Below, in pieces: positions 34,110 to 42,413 of a DNA stretch of 61,221 nt. Below the pieces are notes generated by a model. The model ran no database searches. It had not been told where the DNA came from and saw only the letters and a program-made list of their open reading frames with translations. The position numbers were made by a program, and so were the translations under genes. How positions within the stretch are numbered: position 1 is the stretch's first letter; every line of letters starts with the position of its first letter. The stretch lies in the NCBI GenBank assembly GCA_934597175.1, contig CAKTQR010000011.1, forward strand, positions 1-61,221, written 5' to 3'. Source of the stretch: an uncultured Oscillospiraceae bacterium. GTDB lineage: Bacteria > Bacillota > Clostridia > Oscillospirales > Oscillospiraceae.

Positions 34110-35632
34110 TGGCAAACGAGGCAAAACGCTTTTACAAGGGCAGCGGCATCGCAAAGCACCGTGAGTGGCGCGGCCTTAAGGATACCTTTTACGATTATCT
34201 CCAGTGGGCAGCGAACCTCGGCATACTCGCAAAGTTCATCACCAAATCCCCCGTGCGCATCGTCAAGGGACTGTTCGAGTACCGCTGGTTTGGCTCGTAC
34301 ATGGGCACGCTGCACATGATAGATAAGTGCACCGCCGGTATGCGTGGTCCTGCGCTCCGTGTCTCGCACACGCAGATGCACGCCATCATGAAGGGTGCGA
34401 CCGGCATGATAGCCGACAGCATGATAGGCGACCGCCGCTTCGGCGACACGAAAAATGCCGAGAAATATGTCATGCTCGAGCAGACCATGTGCCCCGAGAT
34501 AGTTGCAGGCTTCCCCAATCTCAAGGCGCTGCCGCTCGAGGTCCTGCAGGGACTTCTTGGCACATATATGGATCAGAATCTCGCCCCGTTTTATATGGAT
34601 ATCATGGAGAATGTCGGCCTGCCCGCCGACTCCTGCCGCCTGAGCGCAAACGCCGCCGGCGTTGCGATAAACGACGACTACCCCGAGGTAGGCGCATGCC
34701 TTGTAACGAACAACATGCCCTGCGACTCGTCGACCATGAACAGCCAGCTCATCGAGCGCCGCATCAAGATACCCACCACCGTTGCCGGCATCCCCATGCG
34801 CTGGGAGGACGAGGCTACCGACAAATACGCTCTTGCGCAGATGAAAGAGGTCATAAAGTTCATTGAGGACACCACCGGCGAAAAGTTCGACGAAAAGGCG
34901 TTTTTCGAGGTCATGAAGCAGCATAACAAAGAGGTGCGCAACGAGTTTGAGGTCTGGGAGTACGCCAAAACACCGTACACCGCCTTCGGCCATGTCATCT
35001 CCCCGCTGTTCCACGCATTCTACTTCACCTTCTCCGGCGGCAGCATGCCGTATATCGACAAGACCGCCAAAAAGGCGCTTAAAATTGCCGAAAAGGCGTA
35101 CAGAAATAAGGTCGTCAGCTTCGATAAGGCACGCCACCGCATGATCACCTGGGGCGGCCCGGGCTGCTACTATGTTGACTTCAACACCTGGGCGTACAAC
35201 TGCTGGGGCGTTCTGGTCGCAGCGCAGATGGACATGTTCTCCGGCAATGTCATCATGAGCGAGGATAATGTCGACCAGGCGCTCATCGATATTGCGCACA
35301 ACTACGAGCGTGGTGTCATGCGCCGCCACCTCACCGGTGGATATCAGCACCTGCTTGAGGTGTGGGACGAGGCCGAGAAGTTTAACTGCGATATCGTCCT
35401 TGTCTACGACGACATCACCTGCAAGGGCGCAATGGGTCTTGCCGGCGTCGTCAACGATCAGGCCAAGGACAAGGGCAAGCACCTTGTTTGGGTGCAAAAC
35501 GACATGTTCGACCACCGCACGATAAGCCGCAACGAGATGCGCAGGCAGTTCTCCGACTACATGACCGCAGTTTTGCAGGAAGAGCCGCTCGACGCAAGCC
35601 TTGTTGACTTTGACGATTACGAAGGATGGTAA
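34109..35632 (+). CDS. 2-hydroxyacyl-CoA dehydratase/benzoyl-CoA reductase-type subunit (larger)
   Basis: 507 residues, longer than typical FldB or BcrB (roughly 400-440) and closer to HgdA. The family core is visible: IDKCTAGMRG (Cys74), EQTMCPEIVAG (Cys128), NNMPCDSS (about 208) and a late TWGGPGCYYVDF. The C-terminal part has the alternating beta-alpha pattern ending DIVLVYDDITCKGAMGLAG. It is translationally coupled to the smaller subunit and makes the heterodimer with it. Extra length is at the N-terminus. Substrate is unknown. Confidence 0.75.
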   Translation: MANEAKRFYKGSGIAKHREWRGLKDTFYDYLQWAANLGILAKFITKSPVRIVKGLFEYRWFGSYMGTLHMIDKCTAGMRGPALRVSHTQMHAIMKGATGMIADSMIGDRRFGDTKNAEKYVMLEQTMCPEIVAGFPNLKALPLEVLQGLLGTYMDQNLAPFYMDIMENVGLPADSCRLSANAAGVAINDDYPEVGACLVTNNMPCDSSTMNSQLIERRIKIPTTVAGIPMRWEDEATDKYALAQMKEVIKFIEDTTGEKFDEKAFFEVMKQHNKEVRNEFEVWEYAKTPYTAFGHVISPLFHAFYFTFSGGSMPYIDKTAKKALKIAEKAYRNKVVSFDKARHRMITWGGPGCYYVDFNTWAYNCWGVLVAAQMDMFSGNVIMSEDNVDQALIDIAHNYERGVMRRHLTGGYQHLLEVWDEAEKFNCDIVLVYDDITCKGAMGLAGVVNDQAKDKGKHLVWVQNDMFDHRTISRNEMRRQFSDYMTAVLQEEPLDASLVDFDDYEGW

Positions 35633-35637
35633 GCATA

Positions 35638-35790
35638 ATGAAAAAGAAGCTTTTGATTGGCGTTTTAAGCATCATTCCCGCCTCGATGCTCATATACTGG
35701 TTTAACCTCGATAACAAGCTGCTGTACTACGGCGTAAGACCGATTTTGAATAAGGTCTACAACTCCCAGCACCGTGATGTAAAGCTATGA
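35638..35790 (+). CDS. 50-residue single-helix membrane microprotein
   Basis: Begins five bases after the dehydratase stop with AAGGATGG as ribosome site. Sequence starts MKKKLLIGVLSIIPASMLIYW, a short basic end plus one hydrophobic helix (residues 5-22), then a polar tail ending HRDVKL. A lipobox is absent. The strong ribosome site, tight spacing and immediately following terminator make it a real third gene of the operon. It may anchor or regulate the enzyme at the membrane. No family is recognised. Confidence 0.6.
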   Translation: MKKKLLIGVLSIIPASMLIYWFNLDNKLLYYGVRPILNKVYNSQHRDVKL

Positions 35791-35796
35791 CGCAGC

Positions 35797-35830
35797 AACT
35801 CCCCGAGCGAGAGCTCGGGGAGGTAGTTTT
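35797..35830 (+). terminator. Terminator of the dehydratase operon
   Basis: CTCCCCGAGC (35799-35808), loop GAGA, GCTCGGGGAG (35813-35822), then GTAGTTTT. Confidence 0.82.
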
Positions 35831-36350
35831 AGTATGCATTTTTCATTACGACATCGCACAGAAAGCGCCGAAATACTTCATATTGCTCGGGGGTCAGCGG
35901 CTCGGGCGAGCTCATGACAACGAGGTCATGACCGGAGTTTTCCCTGCGATAGGGCGGGTGGATGTGCTTGTACGGGTTTTCGGCAAAGCCGCAGCGCTCG
36001 TAAAAGCGCTTGCGCCGCTGCGCCGTCTCGTCCGTCGGCGGGTCAATTTCAAGTATGAGCGGCATGTCGGAGTATGCGTCGAGTATCCGCTGCCCGTAAT
36101 GCATGTTGCGCTTTTCCGGCAGAACGCAAAAATGCTCGATATAATACGCCCCGCCGATGTCCCAGTACAATATCTCGCCCACAAATCTGCCGTTATCGCA
36201 GACTGCGTCAAAATGATATGCGTCATTGCCCATTATCTCTGTCTGCGAGGCGGGCAGCCTCTGCTCGTGCTCGGGAAAGCTTATCCTATAAAGCTCCATC
36301 GCCTTGGTGTACAGCTCCGAGCCGGTTTTCGTTATGCGTATGATGTCCAT
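35829..36350 (-). CDS. GNAT-family N-acetyltransferase
   Basis: 173 residues with the GNAT core. The acceptor strand GGAYYIEHFCVLPEKRNMHYG contains a degenerate CoA loop (R-N-M-H-Y-G in place of Q-x-x-G-x-G), followed by DPPTDETAQRRKRFYERCGF, the typical motif B. It acetylates an unknown amine, possibly an antibiotic, polyamine or protein N-terminus. CGGAGA lies before ATG 36350. It is convergent with the dehydratase operon and shows no functional link to it. Confidence 0.8.
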   Translation of the reverse strand: MDIIRITKTGSELYTKAMELYRISFPEHEQRLPASQTEIMGNDAYHFDAVCDNGRFVGEILYWDIGGAYYIEHFCVLPEKRNMHYGQRILDAYSDMPLILEIDPPTDETAQRRKRFYERCGFAENPYKHIHPPYRRENSGHDLVVMSSPEPLTPEQYEVFRRFLCDVVMKNAY

Positions 36351-36378
36351 ATCAGTCTCCGAAACAATTTACTTCGAT

Positions 36379-36411
36379 AAAAAAAGTCAAGTCTTTCGAC
36401 TTGACTTTTTT
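36379..36411 (-). terminator. Terminator after tRNA-Leu
   Basis: GTCAAGTC (36386-36393), loop TTTC, GACTTGAC (36398-36405), flanked by A- and T-runs. Confidence 0.85.
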
Positions 36412-36498
36412 GGTGCGCGAGGCGGGACTTGAACCCGCACGCCCGGAGTGAGCACTAGAACCTGAATCTAGCGAGTCTGCCAATTCCACCACTCGCGC
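36411..36498 (-). tRNA. tRNA-Leu (anticodon CAG)
   Basis: 88 bases on the minus strand. Acceptor stem GCGCGAG/CTCGCGC, anticodon arm CTAGA-TTCAGGT-TCTAG with anticodon CAG, a long variable arm (TGCTCACTCCGGGCGT) typical of tRNA-Leu, T-arm GCGGG-TTCAAGT-CCCGC, and CCA encoded in the DNA. It reads CUG codons. A terminator follows the CCA directly. Confidence 0.95.
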
Positions 36499-36613
36499 AA
36501 ATTTCAATGCCAGATAATAATAGCACCAAAGGCGGAACTTGTCAAGATAATTCTAAACTCTGCAATTATTATTTTTAATTTTACAGTTTTAGCTATTCAA
36601 GCGGGATTTTTAA

Positions 36614-36622
36614 TGCTATAAT
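36614..36622 (+). promoter_or_regulatory. Extended -10 promoter of the DUF975 gene
   Basis: TGCTATAAT (36614-36622) is a perfect extended -10 element, 30 bases before the start codon. The -35 region is poor. Confidence 0.5.
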
Positions 36623-36651
36623 GAAGTATCTTTATATAACGGAGGTTAGAA

Positions 36652-37470
36652 ATGACCAGAAAACAGATGAAGGCTCAGGCAAAGAGCCTTATGAAAAACT
36701 CAAGCCCCAAGCCTGTATATGTGACCATCATTTATGTGGTGCTCCTGATGGTTTTTGCCGCCCTGTCCTACAAGCTCGTGGGTGAGGCCACCGCCAACGC
36801 CTACGCTTCCATTATGGGGAACATGACCGACTCAAACGGTTTTGTTACACCGGACGCATACGGCAACTTCGATTACGACGCATTCTATGCTACACTCTTG
36901 AGAGAAGCTCCCTCACCCGTGGCACGACTGCTCGACCTTGTGCTGTCCGCCGTTGAGGCCGTTATCGGTGCGGGCTTTATCATCTTCACGCTGCGCACCA
37001 TCGACGGCAGCGGCGCAAGCTACTGGAATATCTTTGACGGCTTTGCGATGTTCTTCCGCATCATCTGGCTGTACATCGTCGAGGGCTTCTTCATTTTCCT
37101 GTGGTCTCTGCTTTTCGTCTTCCCCGGCATCATCGCAATGTACCGCTACCGCATGGCCATCTACCTGCTGCTTGAGCACCCCGAGATGAGCGTTATGGAC
37201 TGCATCAGGGAAAGCAAGCGCCTCATGAAGGGTCACAAGTGGGAGCTGTTTGTGTTTGACCTGAGCTTCATTGGCTGGACTTTTCTCATCGCACTGGCCA
37301 GCGGCATCGGCGCAAACCTCGGCATCGTTTTGTTCGGCGTCAGCTTCCTGGGCTACATCGGTCTTGTGTTCTTCCTGCCGTACAGACAGCTTTCCCTCTC
37401 GCTTTACTACCGCCAGCTGTCCGCAGTTCCCGCCGAGGGTGCTGAGGATGCATGGACGCCCGAGCTCTGA
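36652..37470 (+). CDS. DUF975 family membrane protein
   Basis: 272 residues with about six transmembrane helices. It carries the DUF975 core YRYRMAIYLLLEHPEMSVMD followed by ESKRLMKGHKWELFVFDLSF. These proteins are common in Lactobacillales and Clostridia. Their function is unknown. GGAGG precedes ATG 36652. The MBL-fold nuclease gene begins 8 bases after its stop, so the two are probably one transcript. Confidence 0.85.
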   Translation: MTRKQMKAQAKSLMKNSSPKPVYVTIIYVVLLMVFAALSYKLVGEATANAYASIMGNMTDSNGFVTPDAYGNFDYDAFYATLLREAPSPVARLLDLVLSAVEAVIGAGFIIFTLRTIDGSGASYWNIFDGFAMFFRIIWLYIVEGFFIFLWSLLFVFPGIIAMYRYRMAIYLLLEHPEMSVMDCIRESKRLMKGHKWELFVFDLSFIGWTFLIALASGIGANLGIVLFGVSFLGYIGLVFFLPYRQLSLSLYYRQLSAVPAEGAEDAWTPEL

Positions 37471-37478
37471 GGCATGAC

Positions 37479-39089
37479 ATGAAGATAACTTTTTTAGGTG
37501 CGGCGCATGAGGTCACCGGCAGCTGCACGCTCCTTGAGGTCGGCGACAAAAAGGGCATAGTCGACTGCGGCATGGAGCAGGGCAAGGACATTTTTGTCAA
37601 CCAGGAGCTGCCCGTTGACCCCTCGGCGATGGACTTTGTGCTCGTTACGCATGCGCACATAGACCACTCCGGCAACCTGCCGCTGCTGTACAAAAACGGC
37701 TTCAGGGGCAGCGTTTACGCCACCTCGGCGACCTGCTCGCTTCTTGATATCATGCTGCGTGACTGTGCGCACATTCAGATGTCCGACGCCGAGTGGAAGT
37801 CCCGCAAGGCCGAGCGCCGGGGCGAGCCGCCGGTGCAGCCGCTATATGACCTTGACGATGTCGACGGGCTTCTGAAACTCCTGCACCCCTGCGAATACGG
37901 CAGCATGGTGCAGATAAATAACGCCGTGACCGTGCGCTTTACCGATGTCGGTCACCTGCTCGGCTCTGCTGCTATCGAGGCATGGCTGCATGAGGGCGAG
38001 TGTGAGAAAAAGATGGTCTTCTCCGGCGATATCGGCAATCTCGACCAGCCCATTTTGTGCGACCCGAAGCACATTGCCGACGCCGACTATCTGCTCATTG
38101 AATCCACCTACGGCGACCGCAATCACGAGGGCGGCCGTCCCGATTACATTGCAACGCTTGCGCATTATATCCAGCGCACGCTCGACCGTGGCGGCAATGT
38201 TGTCATCCCCGCTTTCGCCGTCGGCAGAACGCAGGAGATGCTGTACTTTATCCGTGCGATAAAGGAGCGGGGGCTCGTCCACGGGCACGACAATTTCCCC
38301 GTTTACATCGACAGTCCCCTCGCCATCGAGGCGACCGGCATCTTTCTCCAGTGCGACATGACCTATGTCGACGAGGAGATGACGGCGCTCATTCGTGCTG
38401 GCAAAAACCCCATCTTCTTCCCCGGACTGCACACCGCCGTCAGTCAGGAGGAGTCTAAGGCGATAAACGAGGATAAGACTCCCAAGGTCATCATCTCCGC
38501 CTCCGGCATGTGTGACGCAGGCCGTGTGCGCCACCACCTCAAGCACAATCTGTGGAGGCCCGAGTGCCTAGTGCTGTTCGTCGGCTACCAAGCTGTCGGC
38601 ACGCTCGGCCGTGCGCTGCACGACGGCGCTAAGAGCGTCAAGCTCTTCGGTGAGGAGATAAATGTTCAGGCGGAGATAAGCTGGCTTCCGGGCGTGAGCG
38701 GTCACGCCGACAAGGACGGCCTTATCGCATGGCTCAAGGGTTTCAATAAAAAGCCCGGTATGGTTTTCGTAAATCACGGAGATTCCGAGTCCTGCGAAAG
38801 CTTCACCGCCTGCCTCAAAAACGAGCTGGGCTACAACGCCTTTGCTCCCTACTCCGGCACGAGCTTTGACCTTGCCGAGGGCAAATTTGTTTGCATCACC
38901 GAGGGCAAGCCCGTCTCGCCCGAGAAAATGGTCTACTCCGAGCGCAGCTTCTCTCCCTTGTACCGTGAGCTTGTCGCCGCAGCGGAGGCTCTGCTTGCCG
39001 CCGTCAAAAAGTGCGAGGGCAGACCGAATAAGCTCCTGCGCAGCTACATCGATAAGATCAAAAATCTCACCGATTACATTAAAAAATAA
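37479..39089 (+). CDS. MBL-fold, beta-CASP nuclease-like protein
   Basis: 536 residues from ATG 37479. Metallo-beta-lactamase motifs: THAHIDHSGNLP (HxHxDH), GHLLGS, FSGDIGN. The beta-CASP insertion includes ESTYGDRNHEG and PAFAVGRTQEML. The C-terminal RMMBL part has SGMCDAGRVRHHL and SGHADKDGL. Related proteins (CPSF-like, YsxB/TTHA0252-like) are zinc-dependent RNases in RNA processing or decay. All expected metal ligands are present, so it should be active. Substrate RNA is unknown. Confidence 0.85.
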   Translation: MKITFLGAAHEVTGSCTLLEVGDKKGIVDCGMEQGKDIFVNQELPVDPSAMDFVLVTHAHIDHSGNLPLLYKNGFRGSVYATSATCSLLDIMLRDCAHIQMSDAEWKSRKAERRGEPPVQPLYDLDDVDGLLKLLHPCEYGSMVQINNAVTVRFTDVGHLLGSAAIEAWLHEGECEKKMVFSGDIGNLDQPILCDPKHIADADYLLIESTYGDRNHEGGRPDYIATLAHYIQRTLDRGGNVVIPAFAVGRTQEMLYFIRAIKERGLVHGHDNFPVYIDSPLAIEATGIFLQCDMTYVDEEMTALIRAGKNPIFFPGLHTAVSQEESKAINEDKTPKVIISASGMCDAGRVRHHLKHNLWRPECLVLFVGYQAVGTLGRALHDGAKSVKLFGEEINVQAEISWLPGVSGHADKDGLIAWLKGFNKKPGMVFVNHGDSESCESFTACLKNELGYNAFAPYSGTSFDLAEGKFVCITEGKPVSPEKMVYSERSFSPLYRELVAAAEALLAAVKKCEGRPNKLLRSYIDKIKNLTDYIKK

Positions 39090-39094
39090 GCATG

Positions 39095-39130
39095 AAAACT
39101 CCGTTGTTCGTTGGAACAGCGGAGTTTTTT
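39095..39130. terminator. Terminator between the nuclease gene and the regulator
   Basis: AAAACTCCG-TT-GTTC, loop GTTG, GAAC-AG-CGGAGTTTTTT. The stop codon of the minus-strand regulator begins at its last T. Confidence 0.85.
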
Positions 39131-41079
39131 CAGAAGCTTACACCCTTGTCCTCGAGCTCACGCAGGCGGTTGTAGAGCGTGCCTCGGGACATGCCGAGGT
39201 ATCGGGCGGTCTTGGCCTTGTTGCCGTTAAATTTTATAAGTGCGTCGATTATGCGGTTTGCCTCTGCGTCCCGCACATCAAACGGCGCACCGCTTGACAC
39301 GGCGGGCTCTGCGGCCGCTTTGCCGTCAAAGTCCTCGCCGAGCTCGCTTATCGAAAGCTCGCAGCCGTCCTCGGCCTTGAGAAGTCCACGCTCGATGATG
39401 TTGCGCAGCTGCCTCAGATTGCCCGGCCACCAATATTCCTTAAAGCGCTCGACCGTCTCGGGCGAAACGCTGAAAATGTTCTTGCCGTAGCTTGCCGACA
39501 GCAGCGTCACGAAGTAATTGCTCAGCTCCTGCATATCGGCACGGCGCTCACGCAGCGGCGGCAGGTCGATGCGCAGGACATTCAAGCGGTAGTACAGGTC
39601 GAGCCTGAACGAGCCGTCCCGCACCTTTTTGAGTATCTCGCTGCTGGCGGCGGCGATGACTCGCACATCTGTCTGTATGCTGCGGCGTGAGCCCTGCGGG
39701 GTAACGATGCCGTCCTCGAGAAAGCGCAGCAGGAAGCTCTGCATATCCTGCGACATTTCCGATATGCCGTCGAGAAACAGCGTGCCGCCGTCGGCCTGAA
39801 CGAATTTGCCGGGGTTTTTCTCCGTGCCGATAAGCACCGTCTCGACCGATTCTCTGGTATACTCGCCGCAGTTTATCGGGACGAAAGGCCCTGCAAAGCG
39901 GGCGCTTGCGTTGTGGATAGCCTGCGCAAAAAGCTCCTTGCCCGTGCCCGACTCGCCCGTTATGAGGACATTTGCCGGGCTCACCGCCGCCGAGTGCGCC
40001 TCGTTTTTGACCTTTTTCATGCCCGCACTGACGGCGATTATATCCTGAAAGCTGTAAACGGCGTTGTTGCGCTCGGCGCAGGCGCTGTATTTTCTTATCT
40101 GCTCTGCCGTTTTGACCGACACCTTGAGCCCGATGACCTTGTTGTTTTCCTTTATCGCAAGGCACTCGACATAATAACGCTTGCCCGCACTGCCGAGGGC
40201 GATGTTGCCCGCCGATATCTCCTTGCCGGTGCGCAGCGCCTTCAAAACGAACGAAAGCTCCGGAAAGCCGTCACGCAGGGGCTTTCCGATGACGGAGGTT
40301 ATGTGCATGTCAAACTCGTTTTCAAACCGACTGTTTGCAAAGACGATGACGCCCGTGTCGTCGACGAGGAGCGTTATATCCGTGCTGCACTGCACCGATT
40401 GCTCTAATAGGTGAAACCTGCGCTCGATGTGCGGGTAAAGTATGCGGTTTTTGTAGGTAAAATCGCCGGCTTCGAGCATGAACGACGCCGAGTTGAGTGA
40501 GTTTTTGAAGCACTTTTCAAGCGGCAGGAATATGACCGTCACGGCGTGGAAGCCCGGTCCTGCCGAGGTCTCGCCGTAGCGGGCGATGCAGGCGTAGGGC
40601 GTGAGCAGGTCGCAAAAATGCCCCTCACCGGCGCTGAAGCAGGTAACGAACGGCTTTTCCGGTGCGGTGTTGCCCGCAAAAACGCCGACATTTTCGACCG
40701 AAAACCGTGTGCCTATGCGCAATCCCTTTGCCTTCATCTCCTTTAAAAGCGCCGCACTGCCGCTTTTGTGGAACGCCGTCAGCTGCGTGTCGAGATAAAA
40801 CATCGCCCCGCCCATGCGCTCGAGCGCCGTGCTGCGGCTTTCGTAGTAATCCTGAAAATACGCAAGGTGGCACTTTGATATATCATCTATGCGGTCGAAC
40901 ACATGCAGGTCACGGCAGTCCTCACCGAGCCGCAGCCTCTGCGGCTGCGCACCTGCCCGGCGTGACTTTTCCCATGCGGCAACATTCTTCTCGTACTTGG
41001 GGTCATACTCCCCGAGCGTGCCGTCAATAAACTGTTGCTTGAGCTGCTTTAAAATTTCATTTTTCGGCTGCTTTTCCAT
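39130..41079 (-). CDS. Sigma-54-activator-like regulator lacking GAFTGA and Walker-B glutamate
   Basis: 649 residues from ATG 41079 (GAGGAGGG upstream; a frame to 41196 would cross the promoter). N-terminal sensor (about 1-225), PAS-like domain (about 230-340), AAA+ domain with intact Walker A GESGTGKELF (about 373), and a Fis-type helix-turn-helix (about 610-649). Between VLIGTEKN and PGKFVQADGG the GAFTGA segment is missing, and Walker B reads LFLDGISEM instead of LFLDEIGEM. GAFTGA is needed to touch sigma-54 and the glutamate to hydrolyse ATP, so this protein should not be able to activate a sigma-54 promoter. TyrR is a known family member without GAFTGA that works with sigma-70. It likely controls the divergent acyl-CoA dehydrogenase-Etf operon and itself. 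Confidence 0.8.
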   Translation of the reverse strand: MEKQPKNEILKQLKQQFIDGTLGEYDPKYEKNVAAWEKSRRAGAQPQRLRLGEDCRDLHVFDRIDDISKCHLAYFQDYYESRSTALERMGGAMFYLDTQLTAFHKSGSAALLKEMKAKGLRIGTRFSVENVGVFAGNTAPEKPFVTCFSAGEGHFCDLLTPYACIARYGETSAGPGFHAVTVIFLPLEKCFKNSLNSASFMLEAGDFTYKNRILYPHIERRFHLLEQSVQCSTDITLLVDDTGVIVFANSRFENEFDMHITSVIGKPLRDGFPELSFVLKALRTGKEISAGNIALGSAGKRYYVECLAIKENNKVIGLKVSVKTAEQIRKYSACAERNNAVYSFQDIIAVSAGMKKVKNEAHSAAVSPANVLITGESGTGKELFAQAIHNASARFAGPFVPINCGEYTRESVETVLIGTEKNPGKFVQADGGTLFLDGISEMSQDMQSFLLRFLEDGIVTPQGSRRSIQTDVRVIAAASSEILKKVRDGSFRLDLYYRLNVLRIDLPPLRERRADMQELSNYFVTLLSASYGKNIFSVSPETVERFKEYWWPGNLRQLRNIIERGLLKAEDGCELSISELGEDFDGKAAAEPAVSSGAPFDVRDAEANRIIDALIKFNGNKAKTARYLGMSRGTLYNRLRELEDKGVSF

Positions 41080-41094
41080 CACGCCCTCCTCGCT

Positions 41095-41184
41095 TTGAAC
41101 ATCTTTGAACACTTCAATTGCTATTATACCCATTTGGCTCGATGTGTTCAACACTTTTTGACACATGTGTTCAAATATGTTCAA
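41095..41184. promoter_or_regulatory. Cluster of TGTTCAA elements, candidate operator
   Basis: TTGAACA at 41095-41101 and 41105-41111 (within TTGAACACTTCAA), TGTTCAA at 41145-41151, TTGACACATGTGTTCAA at 41158-41174 and TGTTCAA at 41178-41184. They fill the space between two divergent genes. Confidence 0.6.
41123..41151 (-). promoter_or_regulatory. Sigma-A promoter of the GAFTGA-less regulator
   Basis: Minus strand TTGAAC (41151-41146), 17 bases, TATAAT (41128-41123). The -35 box lies inside a TGTTCAA element, suggesting autoregulation. Confidence 0.65.
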
Positions 41185-41197
41185 AATCGCTTGCATA

Positions 41198-41226
41198 TTG
41201 CCCGATTTTCAAGCATTTGATACTAT
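41198..41226 (+). promoter_or_regulatory. Sigma-A promoter of the acyl-CoA dehydrogenase-etfBA operon
   Basis: TTGCCC (41198-41203), 17 bases, TACTAT (41221-41226), directly downstream of the TGTTCAA cluster. No TGGCAC-N5-TTGC sigma-54 element is present. Confidence 0.6.
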
Positions 41227-41256
41227 ATTGTCAAATCTGTAACAGGAGGATATCCT

Positions 41257-42399
41257 ATGAACACCGTTCTCACCGAAGAAGAATTGGAATTACAAAAAAT
41301 ATACAAGGAATATGCCGATGAACGCATCCGCCCGCACACGCTGGAGATAGACAAGGGTCTGTTCAGCGTCGAGCCCCTGCTCAAGGAAATGCACGAGCTG
41401 GGCTTCTGCGGCATCGTCATCCCCAAGGAATACGGCGGACTGGGCAGCAGCTATGTGCACTATGTCCTCGCCGTCGAAGAGCTTTCCAAGGCCAGCGGAC
41501 CTGTTGCAAAGTCCGTTTCCGGTCAGACGAACATGTGCTTCCCCATCCTGCACTACGGCACGGAGGCGCAGAAGCAAAAATATGTTGTGCCCTGGGTCAA
41601 GGGTGAGAAGCGCTCGGCGTTCACGCTCACCGAGCCCGGCGCAGGCTCGGACGCAGCCGGCATGCAGACGACCGCCGTGCTCGACGGTGACTGTTTCGTC
41701 GTAAACGGCACGAAGGCGTTCATAACCGGCGCCCGTGAGGCTGATTTCTTCCAGACCTACTGCCAGTATAAAGCTCCCGACGGCACAAAAAGCCCCATTT
41801 GCCTGCTCATCGATGTGCACGAGTGCGAGGGCATAACCGTCGGCCGCAACGAGGAGCTCATGGGCATGCGTGCAAGCTCCGTTGCCGAGGTCATTTTCGA
41901 CAATGTCCGTGTTCCCAAGGAAAACCTCCTCGGCGAGATCGGCAAGGGCTTCCATGCGGCAATGTCCACCCTCGATGCCGGCAGGCTCGGCATTTCTGCG
42001 GTGTGCGTCGGCATGGCGCAGGACGCAGTCGACCAGACGGTCAAGTACACCAAGGAGCGTGTGCAGTTCGGCAAGCGCATCTCGCAGTTCCAGAACACGC
42101 AGTTTAAGCTCGCCGAATACCAGACTAAGGTCGAGGCTGCCCGCCTTATGGTGTATAACTGCGCAAGCCTTATGGACAACGGTCAGCGTGTGTCCCACCT
42201 TTCGTCGATGGCAAAATACTACGCCTCGGATGTTCTCAACGAGGTCGTGCGTGGCTGCCTGCAGCTGCACGGCGGCTACGGCTACAGCAAGGAGTTTGTC
42301 ATCGAAAAGCTCTACCGTGACGCAAAGCTCACCGAAATTTTCGAGGGCACGAGCGAAATTCAGAAGAAGATCATTGCCAAGTGGATGGGCGTTAAGTGA
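41257..42399 (+). CDS. Acyl-CoA dehydrogenase (short-chain/crotonobetainyl-CoA-reductase-like)
   Basis: 380 residues. FAD motifs TEPGAGSDAAGM and FITGARE; the catalytic base is the glutamate in IFEGTSEIQKK near the C-terminus, as in short/medium-chain enzymes. LHGGYGYSKEF is the usual C-terminal FAD loop. Co-encoded with EtfB and EtfA, it can either oxidise an acyl-CoA or reduce an enoyl-CoA with Etf electrons. Anaerobic relatives next to etfBA (AcrC, CarC, CaiA) work in the reductive direction. AGGAGG precedes the ATG. Confidence 0.88.
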   Translation: MNTVLTEEELELQKIYKEYADERIRPHTLEIDKGLFSVEPLLKEMHELGFCGIVIPKEYGGLGSSYVHYVLAVEELSKASGPVAKSVSGQTNMCFPILHYGTEAQKQKYVVPWVKGEKRSAFTLTEPGAGSDAAGMQTTAVLDGDCFVVNGTKAFITGAREADFFQTYCQYKAPDGTKSPICLLIDVHECEGITVGRNEELMGMRASSVAEVIFDNVRVPKENLLGEIGKGFHAAMSTLDAGRLGISAVCVGMAQDAVDQTVKYTKERVQFGKRISQFQNTQFKLAEYQTKVEAARLMVYNCASLMDNGQRVSHLSSMAKYYASDVLNEVVRGCLQLHGGYGYSKEFVIEKLYRDAKLTEIFEGTSEIQKKIIAKWMGVK

Positions 42400-42413
42400 A
42401 AGAGGTGCACAAG

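Noticed and set aside
34091..35515. 474-codon minus-strand frame opposite the larger dehydratase subunit
   Set aside because: Shadow of a GC-biased gene. The sense product has conserved cysteines and is coupled to its partner.
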